The notes under the pieces: generated by a model | What the model was told of the DNA's origin: nothing | The model's database searches: none | What the model saw: the letters and a program-made list of their open reading frames with translations, nothing else | Position numbers and translations under genes: made by a program | In this document: positions 1-11,429 of the stretch, piece after piece | Numbering within the stretch: position 1 is the first letter of the stretch | Layout: each line of letters starts with the position of its first letter | NCBI GenBank assembly: GCA_032871835.1 | Contig: CM065298.1 | Coordinates: 77,528,154-77,592,153, forward strand | DNA length: 64,000 bases | DNA from: Dipteronia dyeriana | Lineage: Eukaryota > Streptophyta > Magnoliopsida > Sapindales > Sapindaceae | Direction: 5' to 3'

Positions 1-639
1 CTACATTGTACCTGGAAAAGTGCTTCCTTGATTCCTCAACCATTTTTTACGGCTAACAAGTACTTTTCTTTTTCTTTTTCTTTTTCTATGATTGATTTGG
101 TCGATGTCTCGGCTATTCACTCAGGCTAATTTTTGACCATCTTGAATTTTGGCCAAGCTGTGTTCTTGGATCCTTGTCCCGTTTTAATTTGTTTTTTCTC
201 ATGTATACAAGTCACAAATGACGTCTCATAGTTTTATTTGTTACTAGGGTTTGCCAAATCGTTAGTGGTGTACTAACACGGCTTCACATATCTCACCAGG
301 TTTTCCCTGATGGACTACCGAGTGTTTTTCGGTGAAACCAATATGTTTGAGGTGGCCCAATTGCTGACTACGTCAGTTCGGCAAACACGTCATGTCTATA
401 CCAGCTTCTCAACCTCTTGGGAACTTTCACCCATCATGGTGAGTGTTGGCACTATGAGTTTATCTTTGATAACAAGGATTATTATAATTCAAACATTGTT
501 CTTGCCTTAGTAATTTGTCTGAATCCTTTCTATTGATTTAAAACTGCAAATTGACAATACTAAAATGCTATAAATAATTTGGAAAACTGAAAACAATTTC
601 AAGATAAAACTGAATTCAAACAATTAAACGATTACTCAT
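1..639. other. Unassigned AT-rich sequence
   Basis: No domain, terminal repeat or RNA gene is recognisable here. It lies downstream (minus-strand sense) of the pre-reverse-transcriptase part of gypsy element A, where reverse transcriptase should begin, but no RT motif is readable on either strand. A is therefore truncated near position 640, or another unrecognised insertion starts there. Confidence 0.4.
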
Positions 640-1230
640 AAGGGTAATAGGTATTCAGATATTGTGCATTACACGATCGGGGTAGCTCTCGCCTTTCTGG
701 TCGGCCAACCTTACTCCCAGCTTGACTGTTTTAGAGGGGCTTTTCTTGTCAAGCACTATTGCTACAGTTAGTTCGTCAACTTCTTTCACGAGTCCCTCTC
801 TAAAGTCAAGCTTGGACTTGGTCGAGACCTCTGTCTATGATTCTTCTTCATCCATGGCTACAGATTTATCTTCAACCATGTATACTTGGTGCCCATCGTT
901 CTCAGCTCTGTCCCTATACACTGCAAGGTTTGCTCTATGAGCCATCTCCCGAGATCCTTTCATTTCACATATGCCAAATTCTGTTGGAAACTTAATCATC
1001 AAAGCATATGTGGTCGTGTCTGCTTTGGTCTTGTTCAGGAATGGCCTACCCAATAAAGCATTGTTTGGCCAATTCTCTGTATCAACAACCATAAAATCTA
1101 GCAACACTATTTTCTAGCATGGAGTTGTCTTGATTCTTACTAGTAATTTAACTGTCCCGAGCTACCTTATCTTCGAACCGCCACCCTTTAAGCGGAATAG
1201 GCTTCAGTCCTAACTAATCAAAAACTTAGG
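640..1230 (-). pseudogene. Gypsy element A: protease C-terminal half and linker to RT
   Basis: This is a piece of a Ty3/gypsy pol gene. The clearest open stretch (835-1107) contains FMVVD and LLGRPFLN, the C-terminal signature of plant gypsy retropepsins, followed by the linker containing KFPTEFGI. Further downstream, to about 640, a reading frame with VKLGVRLADQ matches the acidic linker that precedes RT in these elements. There are stops between 1108 and 1230 and after 835. The N-terminal half of the same protease lies at 18703-18890, beyond gypsy element B, so the two parts were contiguous before B inserted. RT, RNase H and integrase are not in the window. The gypsy family assignment is firm; the clade is not determined. 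Confidence 0.8.
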
Positions 1231-2386
1231 TGACACGTCCTAAAGAAGTGTTCCTACTCCCAAGTATAAGAGTGTTAAAGTAATAAATTAACCGGTAAGA
1301 CCGGGTCGAACCATAGGGAGGTCGTTCACTTGTCCTTGTAGAATTAATTTTCTAGATTAATTACTAAGCTTGTTATAAAAATGTAAATCAATTCAAATTA
1401 AAACTGGGTCTAAAGGATCCAATGTTGGTAATTTGAATGTGATCAAATTATTAATGTTTAGTCTAGATTAATGGAAGGGTATCACTAACCACTCTCTGAT
1501 AGATATGAGTAAAGTACTCACTGTGCCAAACAATATCTGTCTGTCTACAGTGAGTCAAAAACTCTACAAAAGTCAGAGGGGAGAAAGCAAAATAATAATA
1601 AACTTACCAAAATTTGATCATATTTTCCATACCAACAGTATCACTTTTAACCTCAGCTATTTTAAGTTAGCCAGACATAATTTAACTAGAAAATAACTAT
1701 TTTATTTAAACTAAGAATTTGAGAACATTAGAGAGAGAATTTCACAAATCTAAGGTCAATTTTGGATTCAAGATGTCCAAATTAGGGGGAGAGGTTAGCA
1801 TCCAGATTTCACTACGTCATCAGTGAACAGTGAATACTGAATAGTAACCGCATCAATGAAAGTCAATAGTGAACAGTGCACTGGCTTCTCGAATGTGATT
1901 CACTACGGTCGTGTGTACGGTGCACTTATAGCTCTGTCTAATAGAAATGTGTCACATCATCAGTCAACAGACAAAGTCAATAGTTTTCTAGAATGTGATT
2001 CCCCGCAGTTACGTGTACGGTGCACTCACAATTCGGTCCAATAGGAATGTGCCACATCATTAGGTGACATTGAAAGTCAACTGTGAACAGTAAAAGTCAA
2101 CTATAAACAGTGAATAGTTAAAATTATAAAAATGCCCTTCGTGGCCTTCCTACGGTTTTTTGATGTTCTGAATTTGAAAATGATGTTTGTTTTGCCATTT
2201 GAATTCTCCATAATTCTGAATTGACCATATGACCTCTGAAATATAAAGAAAATACACTGATTACTACACAACACAATTATTTAAGCAAGCGAATGAAAAT
2301 ATGTCAAAATTGGGGAATTAATCATATTGAAAGTGTAGAATGATAATATTATCCATTTGTAAACATACACTTTTCAGTGTTAATCA
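1231..2386 (-). repeat. 3' LTR of gypsy element B
   Basis: This is a direct repeat of 17713-18702, about 90% identical by eye over the first 350 bases. On the plus strand it starts TGACACGTCC and ends GTTAATCA. It is longer than the 5' LTR mainly because of about 190 extra bases near 1580-1770. An internal imperfect tandem repeat of about 100 bases (1881-2070) carries the motif GTACGGTGCACT twice, next to clusters of GTGAACAGTG and GTGAATAGT. Confidence 0.9.
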
Positions 2387-2402
2387 CACCACCCAACCAA
2401 CT
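2387..2402 (-). other. Polypurine tract of gypsy element B
   Basis: Read on the minus strand, a G/T-rich purine-biased run (TTGGTTGGGTGGTG) directly precedes the first TG of the 3' LTR. This is the position of the plus-strand primer in LTR retrotransposons. The run is degenerate, with several T residues. Confidence 0.6.
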
Positions 2403-3074
2403 TATTGCTTGTCCTTAGCAACTAAATTTAAAATAGTAAAAACTCAAATTCAAATATTAAAAACTACCAAATAGACAAACTCTCCCAGACCTCTTTTCTC
2501 ACCCTCTAACAACCAGTCATCAGTCAAAATATCAATCAAACTTTCTTGTGCTCAATAAAGATCAACACAATAACTATGAGATTCAATTGAAATCAAGCAA
2601 CATTTTCATTCTGAAATCTCACCAGGGCTTCTTCCTTAGGCAGCAATTTTATTCTCTTGATCTACTTTTTTTTTTAACTAGAAAATATAACAAAATTGAA
2701 AACAAGCATTCCATCTTTAATCCGTGTAACGAGCTTTAGGACAATGACTCCCAAACCAGTTGGCTTTAGGGCATTAAGTGTTGAAACACTCATACGGGCT
2801 TAATTACTCGGATTGCAAATGTTTATTAGTACACTTCCCTTAAGCTTTCTCTTTAATCTGTGTAGCGAGCTTTGGGTCAATGGCTCTCAGACCAGTTGAT
2901 CTTAGGGCATTTGGTGTTGAAGCACCCCTCGAACTTAATTGATCGAGTTAAAGAGGCTACAAAACTGCACTTTATTCTTATCAAGACTCCATCGTTTTGC
3001 ACGAACACTCTATACTTTCTGAGGCATGAGGCCCGGCTACTAAGTAAGATTTTTGTTTAAAACAAACAAAATTA

Positions 3075-3121
<47 letters not shown>

Positions 3122-3625
3122 AACAAGACCACTACCTTCGGTTGTTACCCTTGAATGCTGTTTAAAACTTGATATCGTAAAATCTCAACATATTGCACAT
3201 AATCACGTGGTAATGTGCGTGTGTGTCCATAATAGTTTGAAAAATTTCTCAAGATGACTGAATGAACAAAAGGATTAGTCAATAATATCGCAATGGAGAG
3301 TTCATAAATTTGAATAGTCTGAAGAGAGGAAAAAATGCATCAAAACTACAAAGAGGCGTCTCAGAAGTATATAAAAGATCTCCTTACTCGGCCATCTTAA
3401 AAAAACAAAAATGGTCAGAAGTTGTTTTTTTTTTTTTAAACAGAAGTTATTAAATCAACTATCCCCTCCCCCTAACCAGAACGAGATATTGTCCGCAATG
3501 TTTTTAGAAAGAGGTAAGGTTTAGAAGATATCACCTGAACAACTTGAAAGACAACAAAATCCTGCAAAAACAACAAAAGTAATACAAAATAAAATAAAAT
3601 AAAATGCATAAAAAACATTGGATAA
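2403..3625 (-). other. 3' non-coding region of gypsy B with a tandem duplication and a TA repeat
   Basis: No reading frame is recognisable. An imperfect tandem duplication with a period of about 140 bases lies at 2715-2945: both units contain GAGCTTT, a CAATG block, ACCAGTTG and CTTAGGGCAT-like blocks. A TA microsatellite occupies 3080-3118. Such repeated non-coding DNA is common between pol and the 3' LTR in the Athila/Tat branch. Confidence 0.6.
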
Positions 3626-4148
3626 TTACAAACTGAGATTCAAATCAATTCTGTGTTTCTTGTTGTCTTCATCAATGGACCAATCTATTTTGGAGGTTGA
3701 TGGATCCGACTAATATTTAAAAGCTTGTAACTGGTCATTCAGCTCATGAGGATTTGAAGTAGAGATAAAGATTTTTCAGATTGATGGTGGAATGTAATAA
3801 TTTTTCTGAGCATGATCAAGAAATGAAAGCAAACCGTCATAAAATTTATTAACATTCAACAAACCGATGGGTTTCTCATGGATGTGTAGTTGCACCCAGG
3901 ATGCTATTGTAAAGATTTCTTCTAAGGATCTAAACAACCTGGCAAAGCTATATACGCATCAGCATGATGTACTATAACAGTCAATCTTTCCTACATACCT
4001 GAAACAACTAGCTCTTCGTCGTTTGTCTTTCCGATGATGTCCGCTGTGGCCATAGGTATTGGGACAATACCCAGAACTTGACTACCATCGTCTCGTTCAG
4101 CTCGTGAAACACACCCCATTAATCCCAAGTTACCTCCTTCTTACACTA
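3626..4148 (-). pseudogene. LOG: LOG-like pseudogene, central and C-terminal part
   Basis: LOG enzymes release active cytokinin from its riboside 5'-monophosphate. Reading the minus strand from 4148, the frame gives GGNLGLMGCVSRA, then [63 protein letters not shown] and a C-terminal DPSTSKIDW. These are hallmark blocks of plant LOG proteins, in the correct order. Damage: the codon after VSGM, normally His, is TAG; the PGGxGTxxE substrate motif has lost its second Gly (PGC) and carries a one-base deletion; more stops follow. No intron is visible from GGNLG to the C-terminus, although plant LOG genes are normally multi-exon. The N-terminal part lies at 13739-13871, separated by copia element C. 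Confidence 0.85.
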
Positions 4149-6377
4149 TGTAGGGAAAAATCGGTTCAAAACATGGCGGAAGCGTAAAATTAGGGTTTGG
4201 TATATTTTAAAAATTTTCCCCTTTAATAGAAAGAACCTTAACCCTAGATTAATTGACGTATATTAAAAGTATCGTACATTTATTTTTTCATGACGATTGA
4301 ACTAGCGTCAAATTGAATCCATAAGATCTTCCAATCCAATCACAAACGTGAATCACCTAGGAGTGTGGGCTCCTTTTCTTTTAATTGTATACCGGAGGAT
4401 GGAAACAAACAAAATCTTCTTCTTTGTCAGTCACAATAATCTTCTAAGAGAAAACCCAAGAACGTATGGTCACTTGTGAATTATCAATCTATCCGATTGA
4501 AACTCGTGTGAACCTTGATTCGATGTTATACACAAAACCTTTTTATATAAAGGCTACTAATGCACTATCGAAAACATAACGTTCCTCTTTTCTCTTCTCC
4601 ATGGCCGAATTCAGTACACAATATCTATGAGTTGGACGAAGTTTTTTTTATATAACTATAAAAAAAAAACAAATAAAAAACAGCTTCTCACACCAAAAAT
4701 TAGGTCTTGTTCGAAATTCTATATAGGAGTATATATAGGTGGCCAAAAATCCTCCTAGAAAGAGGATTTCTACTTCACAAAGAATCCTCTTAAAAATAAG
4801 ATTTCTTTTACACATCAAGACTCTTAATCCAATTCAAATAGTGTATTTATTCAATAACCAACTATTGAATATAAATTAAATTGTGACTAAATCAAAAACT
4901 TCCTAATTTGACCAATTGTCAATTAGAGTCCTAATATAAATCAAATACTTCCTAATTTGACTAGATAAATAAATTCATTTTATTTATCTACCTATCAAAT
5001 ATAGTATTTGATACTTATCATATTACCAACAATAATATGACTCTAGGAGACCTTTTCCTAGCAGAAAAAAGATTTTGACTTTTAATTAAATAATTAATTA
5101 ATTAACAAATTAATAAATTTCTATTTAATTAAATAATAAAATAATAAACAATATCATAAGCTATTATATATAGCCTTAGCTGCCCAAGGCCAAGCCATTA
5201 TATATGGGCCAAATATTGTTTTTCCTATTTTATTAAATCCATTGGACTTAAATAAAAAGTCCACATGTGAACTAGACCCATTTTTACTAAAAGAAACAAA
5301 TCCAAAAAATATATCAAGTGATCAATGCAAGTTCGTATGGATTGTGGATCTTGTCGGGCTATCTAAATTTAAGCTCCAATAGACATAATCTAATTACAAT
5401 AAACAAATGATTCACTTAAGTCCGATCTATTAATTTTAGTTCATTCTACTAAAGAACTAAAATTGAACTCTTAAATAAAGATAAAATAAGTTAATAATGC
5501 TCATTCATACCCTAAACAATCTTAATGGAGAAAGTGTATCCTCGTGATGAATAGCAGTAATCGCCAAGACCTCGTAGACCGCCTATAACTCTTCAAGTTA
5601 CCATATTTACTCATATTACCATATTTTGAACTTGGATATTTTGACTTGTCCGGAAGCCATATTCCAATAGATACTATTGAAAACTTAACGTTAATATTTA
5701 ATATCCCATACCTCAAAACATCCATATGATTATATTCTACTCTCATTAAATAAATAGAGCCACGATGTCCATATCTATAAATAAAGTCTTCTATCGATTA
5801 ACAAATGAATACCACCAATCTATCGAGAATAGACTTTGCTATATAATCGTACTCGTTGATAGCTCAAATGATAACACTTGCAACCATAAGTCCATCATTT
5901 ATCTCAGGATTGAGATAGACTCTCCAATTGTCTTCAAGTGCAAACTTTTATCCATTAACATTTCTAGATAAAGTATTTCACTGTGATCTAATTCAATGCA
6001 CCTAGTGCACTAGATTCTTTTGCCCAAAGACACCACACTTTGATGATTTTAGACTCATCATAACACATTTGATCCCACTCAAATGCTAGTATAAGAATCT
6101 ATAACTTTGACAAGATAAAGGGCTCAACCTTTATCTTAAGTTATGAATATTATTCAAAACTAACTAAATAATTGTGTCTATCTCATACATATCCAGATGT
6201 ATGAACTATTCTTTTTTTTTTCTCATAGTCATTTGACTTTATGATTATTTACTTTTGACAATTATAATAATTAAACACTAAACGCTATAAGATTTGTTAA
6301 ACTAGAAATCACTTTATTAATATGAAAAGATTGTCAAATACATTATTACACTCTTGCTATCGAGCATAATCCTAACA
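4149..6377 (-). repeat. 3' LTR of copia element C
   Basis: On the plus strand it begins TGTAGGGAAAAATCGG and ends ATAATCCTAACA. It is a direct repeat of 11430-13738 with scattered substitutions and several indels. A TATA-like promoter motif (minus strand TTTATATAAAAAGG) sits at about 4537-4550 and is better preserved than in the other copy. Confidence 0.92.
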
Positions 6378-6389
6378 ATCTCCCACCTG
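6378..6389 (-). other. Polypurine tract of copia element C
   Basis: On the minus strand CAGGTGGGAGAT directly precedes the 3' LTR start (TGTTAGGATT). It matches the polypurine tracts of copia elements D and E (AAGTGGGAGAT and AAGTAAGAGAT). Confidence 0.85.
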
Positions 6390-7635
6390 CTCTATAGCAA
6401 ATGTGTCATATCTCTTATCCCCATCATCTCCAGGTGCCCATCAAAACCATTTTGTGGAAGAGCCTTTGTTAAGGGATCCGCTATATTTTTTACTGACGCG
6501 ATCTTGGTTATCGTCACGTCTCCCCTATGCACAATTTCCCTTAAAGGTGATACTTCATTTCAATGTGTTTCCCTCTCTTATGACTTCTTGGTTCTCTTGA
6601 ATTAGCCACTGCTCTACTATTGTCACAATAGATAGTGATCTATTTATTCGCATCAGGAACCACTTCCAAGTCAATCAAGAATTGGTGGAGCCAGACAGTC
6701 TCTTTAGTAGCCTCGTATACGGTAACATACTCAACTTCCATGGTGGAATCAGCAATACAAGATTGCTTGATACTCCTCCATATGACTGCCCCTCTTCCAA
6801 ATGTAAACACAGATCCTGATGTTGATCTTCTAGAGTCAGAATCTGATTGGAAATCGAAATCTATATACCCAACGGGAATTAAATCCCCTCCGGTGTATAC
6901 AAGCATATAATCTCTCGTTCTCTTGAGATACTTGAAAATATGCTTGACTGCCATCCAATGATCAGGACTGGGTTTCGATTGAAACCTGCTAACTATGCCA
7001 ATAAAAAAACAAATATCTGGTCTAGTGAAGAGCATTACACACATGAGACTCCCAATTGCTGAGGCGTATGGAACCCTACTCATGAATTGCTCTTCATGCT
7101 CATTCTTAGGAACTTGTTCCTTAGAACGTTTGATTACATGTCTGAAATGTAACATATCTTTCTTAGAATCTTGCATGGAAAACCTATACAAGATTTTATC
7201 TATATATGAAGCTTGGGATAAGGCAATCGTTATATTATTTCTATCACATATGACTTGGATACCAAGAATATAACTAGCTTCTCCTAAGTCCTTCATATCA
7301 AAATGTTTTGCCAACCATTCTTTTACTGATGTCAATACACCTATATCGTTTTCGATGAGTAGTATATCATCAACGTAAGGAACTAGGAAAACCAACTTGT
7401 CACCTTTAATCCTTTTGTATGCATAGGGTTTGTCAAGGTTTTGAATAAATTCAAAACTTTTCAAGGCTTGATCGAACCTTATGTTCCAGGATCTGGATGT
7501 TTGCTTCAATCCATATATGGATCTTTGCAACTTGTATACCCTTTCCTCTTGGCCTTTTTTAATGAATCCTTCTGGTTGCATCATATAGATGCTTTCGTCA
7601 AGACTTCTATTAAAGAAATCTGTCTTGACGTCCAT
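6390..7635 (-). pseudogene. Copia element C: RT palm/thumb and RNase H
   Basis: A 331-residue open stretch (6640-7635) starts at MDVKTDFFN, the plant copia form of the palm motif MDVKTAFLNG. It continues with YMMQPEGF, YGLKQTSRSWN, the intact catalytic YVDDILLI, LGEASYILGIQV, ADSTMEVEYV and ends early after VVPDANK. The RNase H tail, with motifs for CDNS and ERKYHL-like blocks, is still readable in other frames down to about 6400. RT copies the element RNA and RNase H removes the template. The YVDD box is intact, but the frame is broken at both ends, so no functional enzyme is expected. Confidence 0.88.
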
Positions 7636-8186
7636 TTTTCAAATCTCTAGGTCTAGAGATGCCGCAATGGATAAGAGTATCCTATTGGATTTAAGCATGG
7701 CCACGGGAGAGAAGGTTTCCTCATAATCGATACATTCTTTCTATGTGTAACCTTTAGCTACCAATCTAACTTTAAAGGTTTCCATTCCATCCATTCCTCT
7801 TTTCCTCTTTTCCTCTTGTATACCCACTTGCACCCGATGGGTTTTATCCCTTTAGGCAAGTCTACAAGAGACAAAACTTTATTTTTGAACATAGATTCCA
7901 TTTCGGATTGCATTGCCTTTTGCAAATGGAGACAATCAACATCTTTCATTGCTTCCTTGTAAGTATAGGGATCATCGTCGTCCGGAAGATTCTCTATGGA
8001 TTCTCCTAGACCGATGTATCTCTCTGGTTGTCTACTAACCCTCTTACAATGACGAGATATGGTAGATTGTTGACCTTGTGTGGGTGCGGAACTTACAATT
8101 GGGCTAGGTTGTGAAACCTTTTGGGGAATTATATCTCCTGAAAGGTCATTTAGGACAATTCTACTTTTAGGCACAAAATTATTCAT
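7636..8186 (-). pseudogene. Copia element C: integrase-RT linker and RT fingers
   Basis: The open stretch 7758-8186 contains the linker block SRQPERYIG, then AMQSEMESMF, LVDLPKG and IGCKWVYKRKRG. The last is the conserved start of copia RT. The frame is lost shortly after, before the palm motif at 7635, so RT is split. The start codon is only the first Met of an open stretch inside a polyprotein and is not a real initiation site. Confidence 0.85.
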
Positions 8187-9026
8187 ATAGTCCTTTTCCA
8201 GAAATTTGGCATTTGTTGAAACAAATACTTTAAGATCTGAATGTCTATAGAAATAATATCCTTTGGTTCATTTTGGTACCTTACAAATATGCATGTTTCT
8301 AAACGGGATTCCATCTTTCTGTCTTTCCTTTTAACACGTGTACAGGACATCCAAATATCCTTAAAATATTGTAAACTAGGCTTTCGTCTGGTCCACAACA
8401 CATGCGATGTTTTAGGAACCAATTTAGATGGTACATCGTATAGAATGTATATAGCAGTTTGTAAAGCATATCCCCAAAAAGAATTAGGAAGCATTGAATA
8501 ACTTAACATAGACCTAACCATGTCCAAAAGAGTTCTATTTCGCCTTTCTGCCACCCCCATTTTGTTGAGGTGTACCTGTTGCAGAAAACTGAGAAATTAT
8601 CCCATTATCAATAAGATATTGCTAAAACTCACCAGATAGATATTCTCTACCACGATCAAACCTCAAGATTTTTATGCGTTTCTCAAGCTGATTTTCTATT
8701 TCAGCTTTAAATGCTTTGAACATGTCAAAAGTATCCGACTTATGTCTCATGAGATACACATATCCAAATCTCGAGTAATCATCCGTGAAAGTGATGAAGT
8801 ACTCATATCCTCCTCTAGCTTGAATGATAATATGACCACATACATCAGTGTGTACTAATCCTAAACATTCAGTGGCTCTTGTGCCTTTGGTCGTGAACGA
8901 CCTTTTGATCATTTTATCTTCCAAACAAGATTCACAATTTGGTAGACCATTAACCTTTATGTCACCTAGAGGTCTGTCACTAACCAATCTTTTAATCCTA
9001 TCAAGGTTAATATGACCTAGGCACAA
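8187..9026 (-). pseudogene. Copia element C: integrase
   Basis: Two open stretches (8183-8560 and 8622-9026) together cover the integrase. Visible are LGHINLDRIKRL and CESCLEDKM of the zinc-binding domain, HTDVCG and FITFTDDYSRFGYVYLM of the catalytic core, ILRFDRGREYLSGEF, and [15 protein letters not shown]. Integrase inserts the cDNA into the host chromosome. The region around 8560-8622 has a frame break just before GVAERRNRTLL, which normally holds the third catalytic residue. Confidence 0.87.
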
Positions 9027-9041
9027 ATGCCATAGGTAGGT

Positions 9042-9362
9042 TTAATCTTTTGATAATTTTACTCTTTTATGATTAGGTTTTGTTGATTCTGTGTCTAAAA
9101 AGTGAGAGATATTGTTATGCAAATAGAATAAACCATTTTCCAATGTACCTTTGCAAACAAATTTGTTATTCCTAATAATAAAAACTTTATTAAAAGTAAC
9201 AGAATATCTAAATTTATTTAAACAAGTAATTGAAATTAAATTCCTCTTGAATTGAGGTACATAATAAATGTCTATTATATCTAAATGCCAACTAGAATCT
9301 AGATTGACTCTAATATCTTCCACTGCACAGGCAGTCACCAACGCTCTATTGCCTAACTGCAA
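9042..9362 (-). pseudogene. Copia element C: protease C-terminal part and pre-integrase region
   Basis: The open stretch includes IYYVPQFKRNLISI, the conserved block at the end of the plant copia protease. The active-site block (DSGAT-like) and the zinc knuckle expected between gag and here are missing: only about 80 bases separate this stretch from the gag stop. A deletion of several hundred bases is the simplest reading. Confidence 0.75.
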
Positions 9363-9439
9363 GTTGAATTCATTCTTATTAAATCTATTCTTTTCCTAGA
9401 ACCCCTTCTTGGTGGGCCTAAGTTGCTTTTCTTTTATTG

Positions 9440-10090
9440 TTACTTGACCTTCTTACGGGCCTTAAAAGTAGCAACTTTACCTACAGCATGAATCTCTTGT
9501 CCCTTGCCTTTCACAAGGATTTTCTTGGCACTTTGAATATCTAGCATCAGGCCTCGCAAGGTGTAGTCCAACTTGAACTGATCAAAGGAATAAGACAGTG
9601 AGTTGATGATCATGTCAATTTTCGTCTCACCATCTATCTCAGCACCATTGAGTTCAGCAATATTGAGATAAGCTATAACTTTCATCATGTGATATTTCAC
9701 AGCTTGTCCAGGTTTCATCCTAAGATTCATGAAAGCAGTCACTGCCTCTCTCTTAGTCGTCTTAGTCGTCCTGGACTTCATAGCAAACACCTCTTCCAGA
9801 TATATCATTATATCGGCAGCAGTCTCCATTCCTTCATGTTGTTGTTGCAACACATAGGAGATGATAGCCATAATATAACATTTAGCCATCTCATCTGAAG
9901 ACTTCCACTGATGATACTCATCTCTTTGCTCCTCAGTAGATTCATTAGTAGGAGTAGGTGGTTTAGGAATACACATAATGAACTTATGCTTTTCAGCTTG
10001 AAACAACAACCCAATAATCATTTTCCATACGACATAATTATCATCAGTTAAAGTATTACCTTTTATGATGTTGATTAGGGATGGGGTCAT
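9440..10090 (-). pseudogene. Copia element C: gag
   Basis: The 216-residue open frame is the copia-type gag (capsid-like) protein. It starts MTPSLINIIKGNTLTDDNYV and contains FMNLRMKPGQAVKYHMMKVI and INSLSYSFDQFKLDY, the plant copia gag pattern in which a weakly conserved helical region is followed by a basic tail. The tail ends KARKKVK and the zinc knuckle that should follow is lost. The start is credible: it lies just downstream of the leader, and an equivalent Met begins gag in the related elements D and E. Confidence 0.82.
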
Positions 10091-11415
10091 GATTTCTTTT
10101 TAATAACAAAAATTATATAAGTAAACAATCATGATATAGCACTTTTGAATATTTATCTTGAATTAAATAAAATAATTCCATCGTAAAATTCAATAGTGAT
10201 CCAGCACCCATAAATGTCACGCATTCTTTAGGAATTCACACCATTTACTAGTTGGACTAGGTCCCACCTAATTGTTAACATAACAACTAACATTTTCAAT
10301 TTTAGCCTTGCGATTTTATTAACAAGAACTCTTGGGAGGATATTAATAAAATCACATTGAGTGTATTACCATGTTATCGACCTTTAATATATTCCCTCAC
10401 GAATATCCCTCCTTTAAGAGTAGATATCGTTTGGGCCAATTATCTAGTCTATCCTTGTAAGAAAGTATATTGATAAATTCCATTCATGAATACCCCTTGA
10501 GGGGTTATTACACGAAACATAAAGCTCAACTAAACTTGAAGGCCGTAGGTGTTCAGAAACACATTCTTCCACTCAATTGTTTAAGGCGTGTGATCGAATT
10601 CCATAGAATGATTTACCAAGTTATCTAGATGCCAATTAGATACCTAAATCATTCAATGCATGTTCATACCAAAAGAGATATTTGAGTGGCACTTCTATGC
10701 TATATGACATGTTATCAAATAATGACAAACATTGCAATATTTACATAAATATAAATAGCTACAATTTTGGTCCATCCTAGAAAAGCACGTAAATTACATA
10801 TGTCTCGGAATACAAAAAAATCTTCTTGGTGAACAAGTCTTCATGTGTCCATCGTTTACGCACACCTTGGATGTCTCTCATGGGTGTGCACACCCCACAA
10901 CCCCATAAAGGGCTGCCATGCGCAGCTCATGGCTTCCATAGGGTTGCCATGCGCAGCCCATGCCACAACAATCATGGCCGCGTGCTCATTCGCACACACG
11001 TTTGTTGCTATGGCTCACACGGTCACAAGCTTGTTCTGGTTGCTTCCAATTCTTCAAACCTTCGAGTATTCGATACTTGAATGTATTACAGAAGAATTTT
11101 AAATAATAAAATACTGCAGTTTTTTTTTATTACAACAACAAAATAAATAAAAAAACTTAGCAACTACCAAGAAAGAAATTATGACGATGATAGGCCACCC
11201 TTCTTGTTACAATCCCTAAACAAAAATACATTGAAATTCTAGGACCAAAATTAAGCAATAACAATCCACATATAAAACATATATATATCCAGACATTCCA
11301 ATATAAATATATATGCGAATACCTAGAGTGTCATCTCTTTCTAAAAATTGCATCCTTAAAATAAAAAGAAATAGATTCACGTATATCTGCATCAATTAAC
11401 CAAGGGTACAACCAG
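10091..11415 (-). other. Leader of copia element C, with a GC-rich patch
   Basis: This is the 1.3-kb untranslated leader between the primer-binding site and gag. It is AT-rich except for about 10860-11050, which is clearly GC-richer and contains two copies of the motif GCCATGCGCAGC about 35 bases apart. Reading frames open in that patch on the plus strand look like products of the base composition; no protein family is recognised. Confidence 0.6.
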
Positions 11416-11427
11416 CCTCTGATACTA
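11416..11427 (-). other. Primer-binding site of copia element C
   Basis: On the minus strand TAGTATCAGAGG follows the 5' LTR end after two bases. The tRNA-Met primer-binding consensus is TGGTATCAGAGC, so there are two mismatches. Confidence 0.8.
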
Positions 11428-11429
11428 AT

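Noticed and set aside
10826..11102. Two overlapping plus-strand frames in the leader of copia C
   Set aside because: They arise from the GC-rich patch; both frames are open and neither resembles a protein family.
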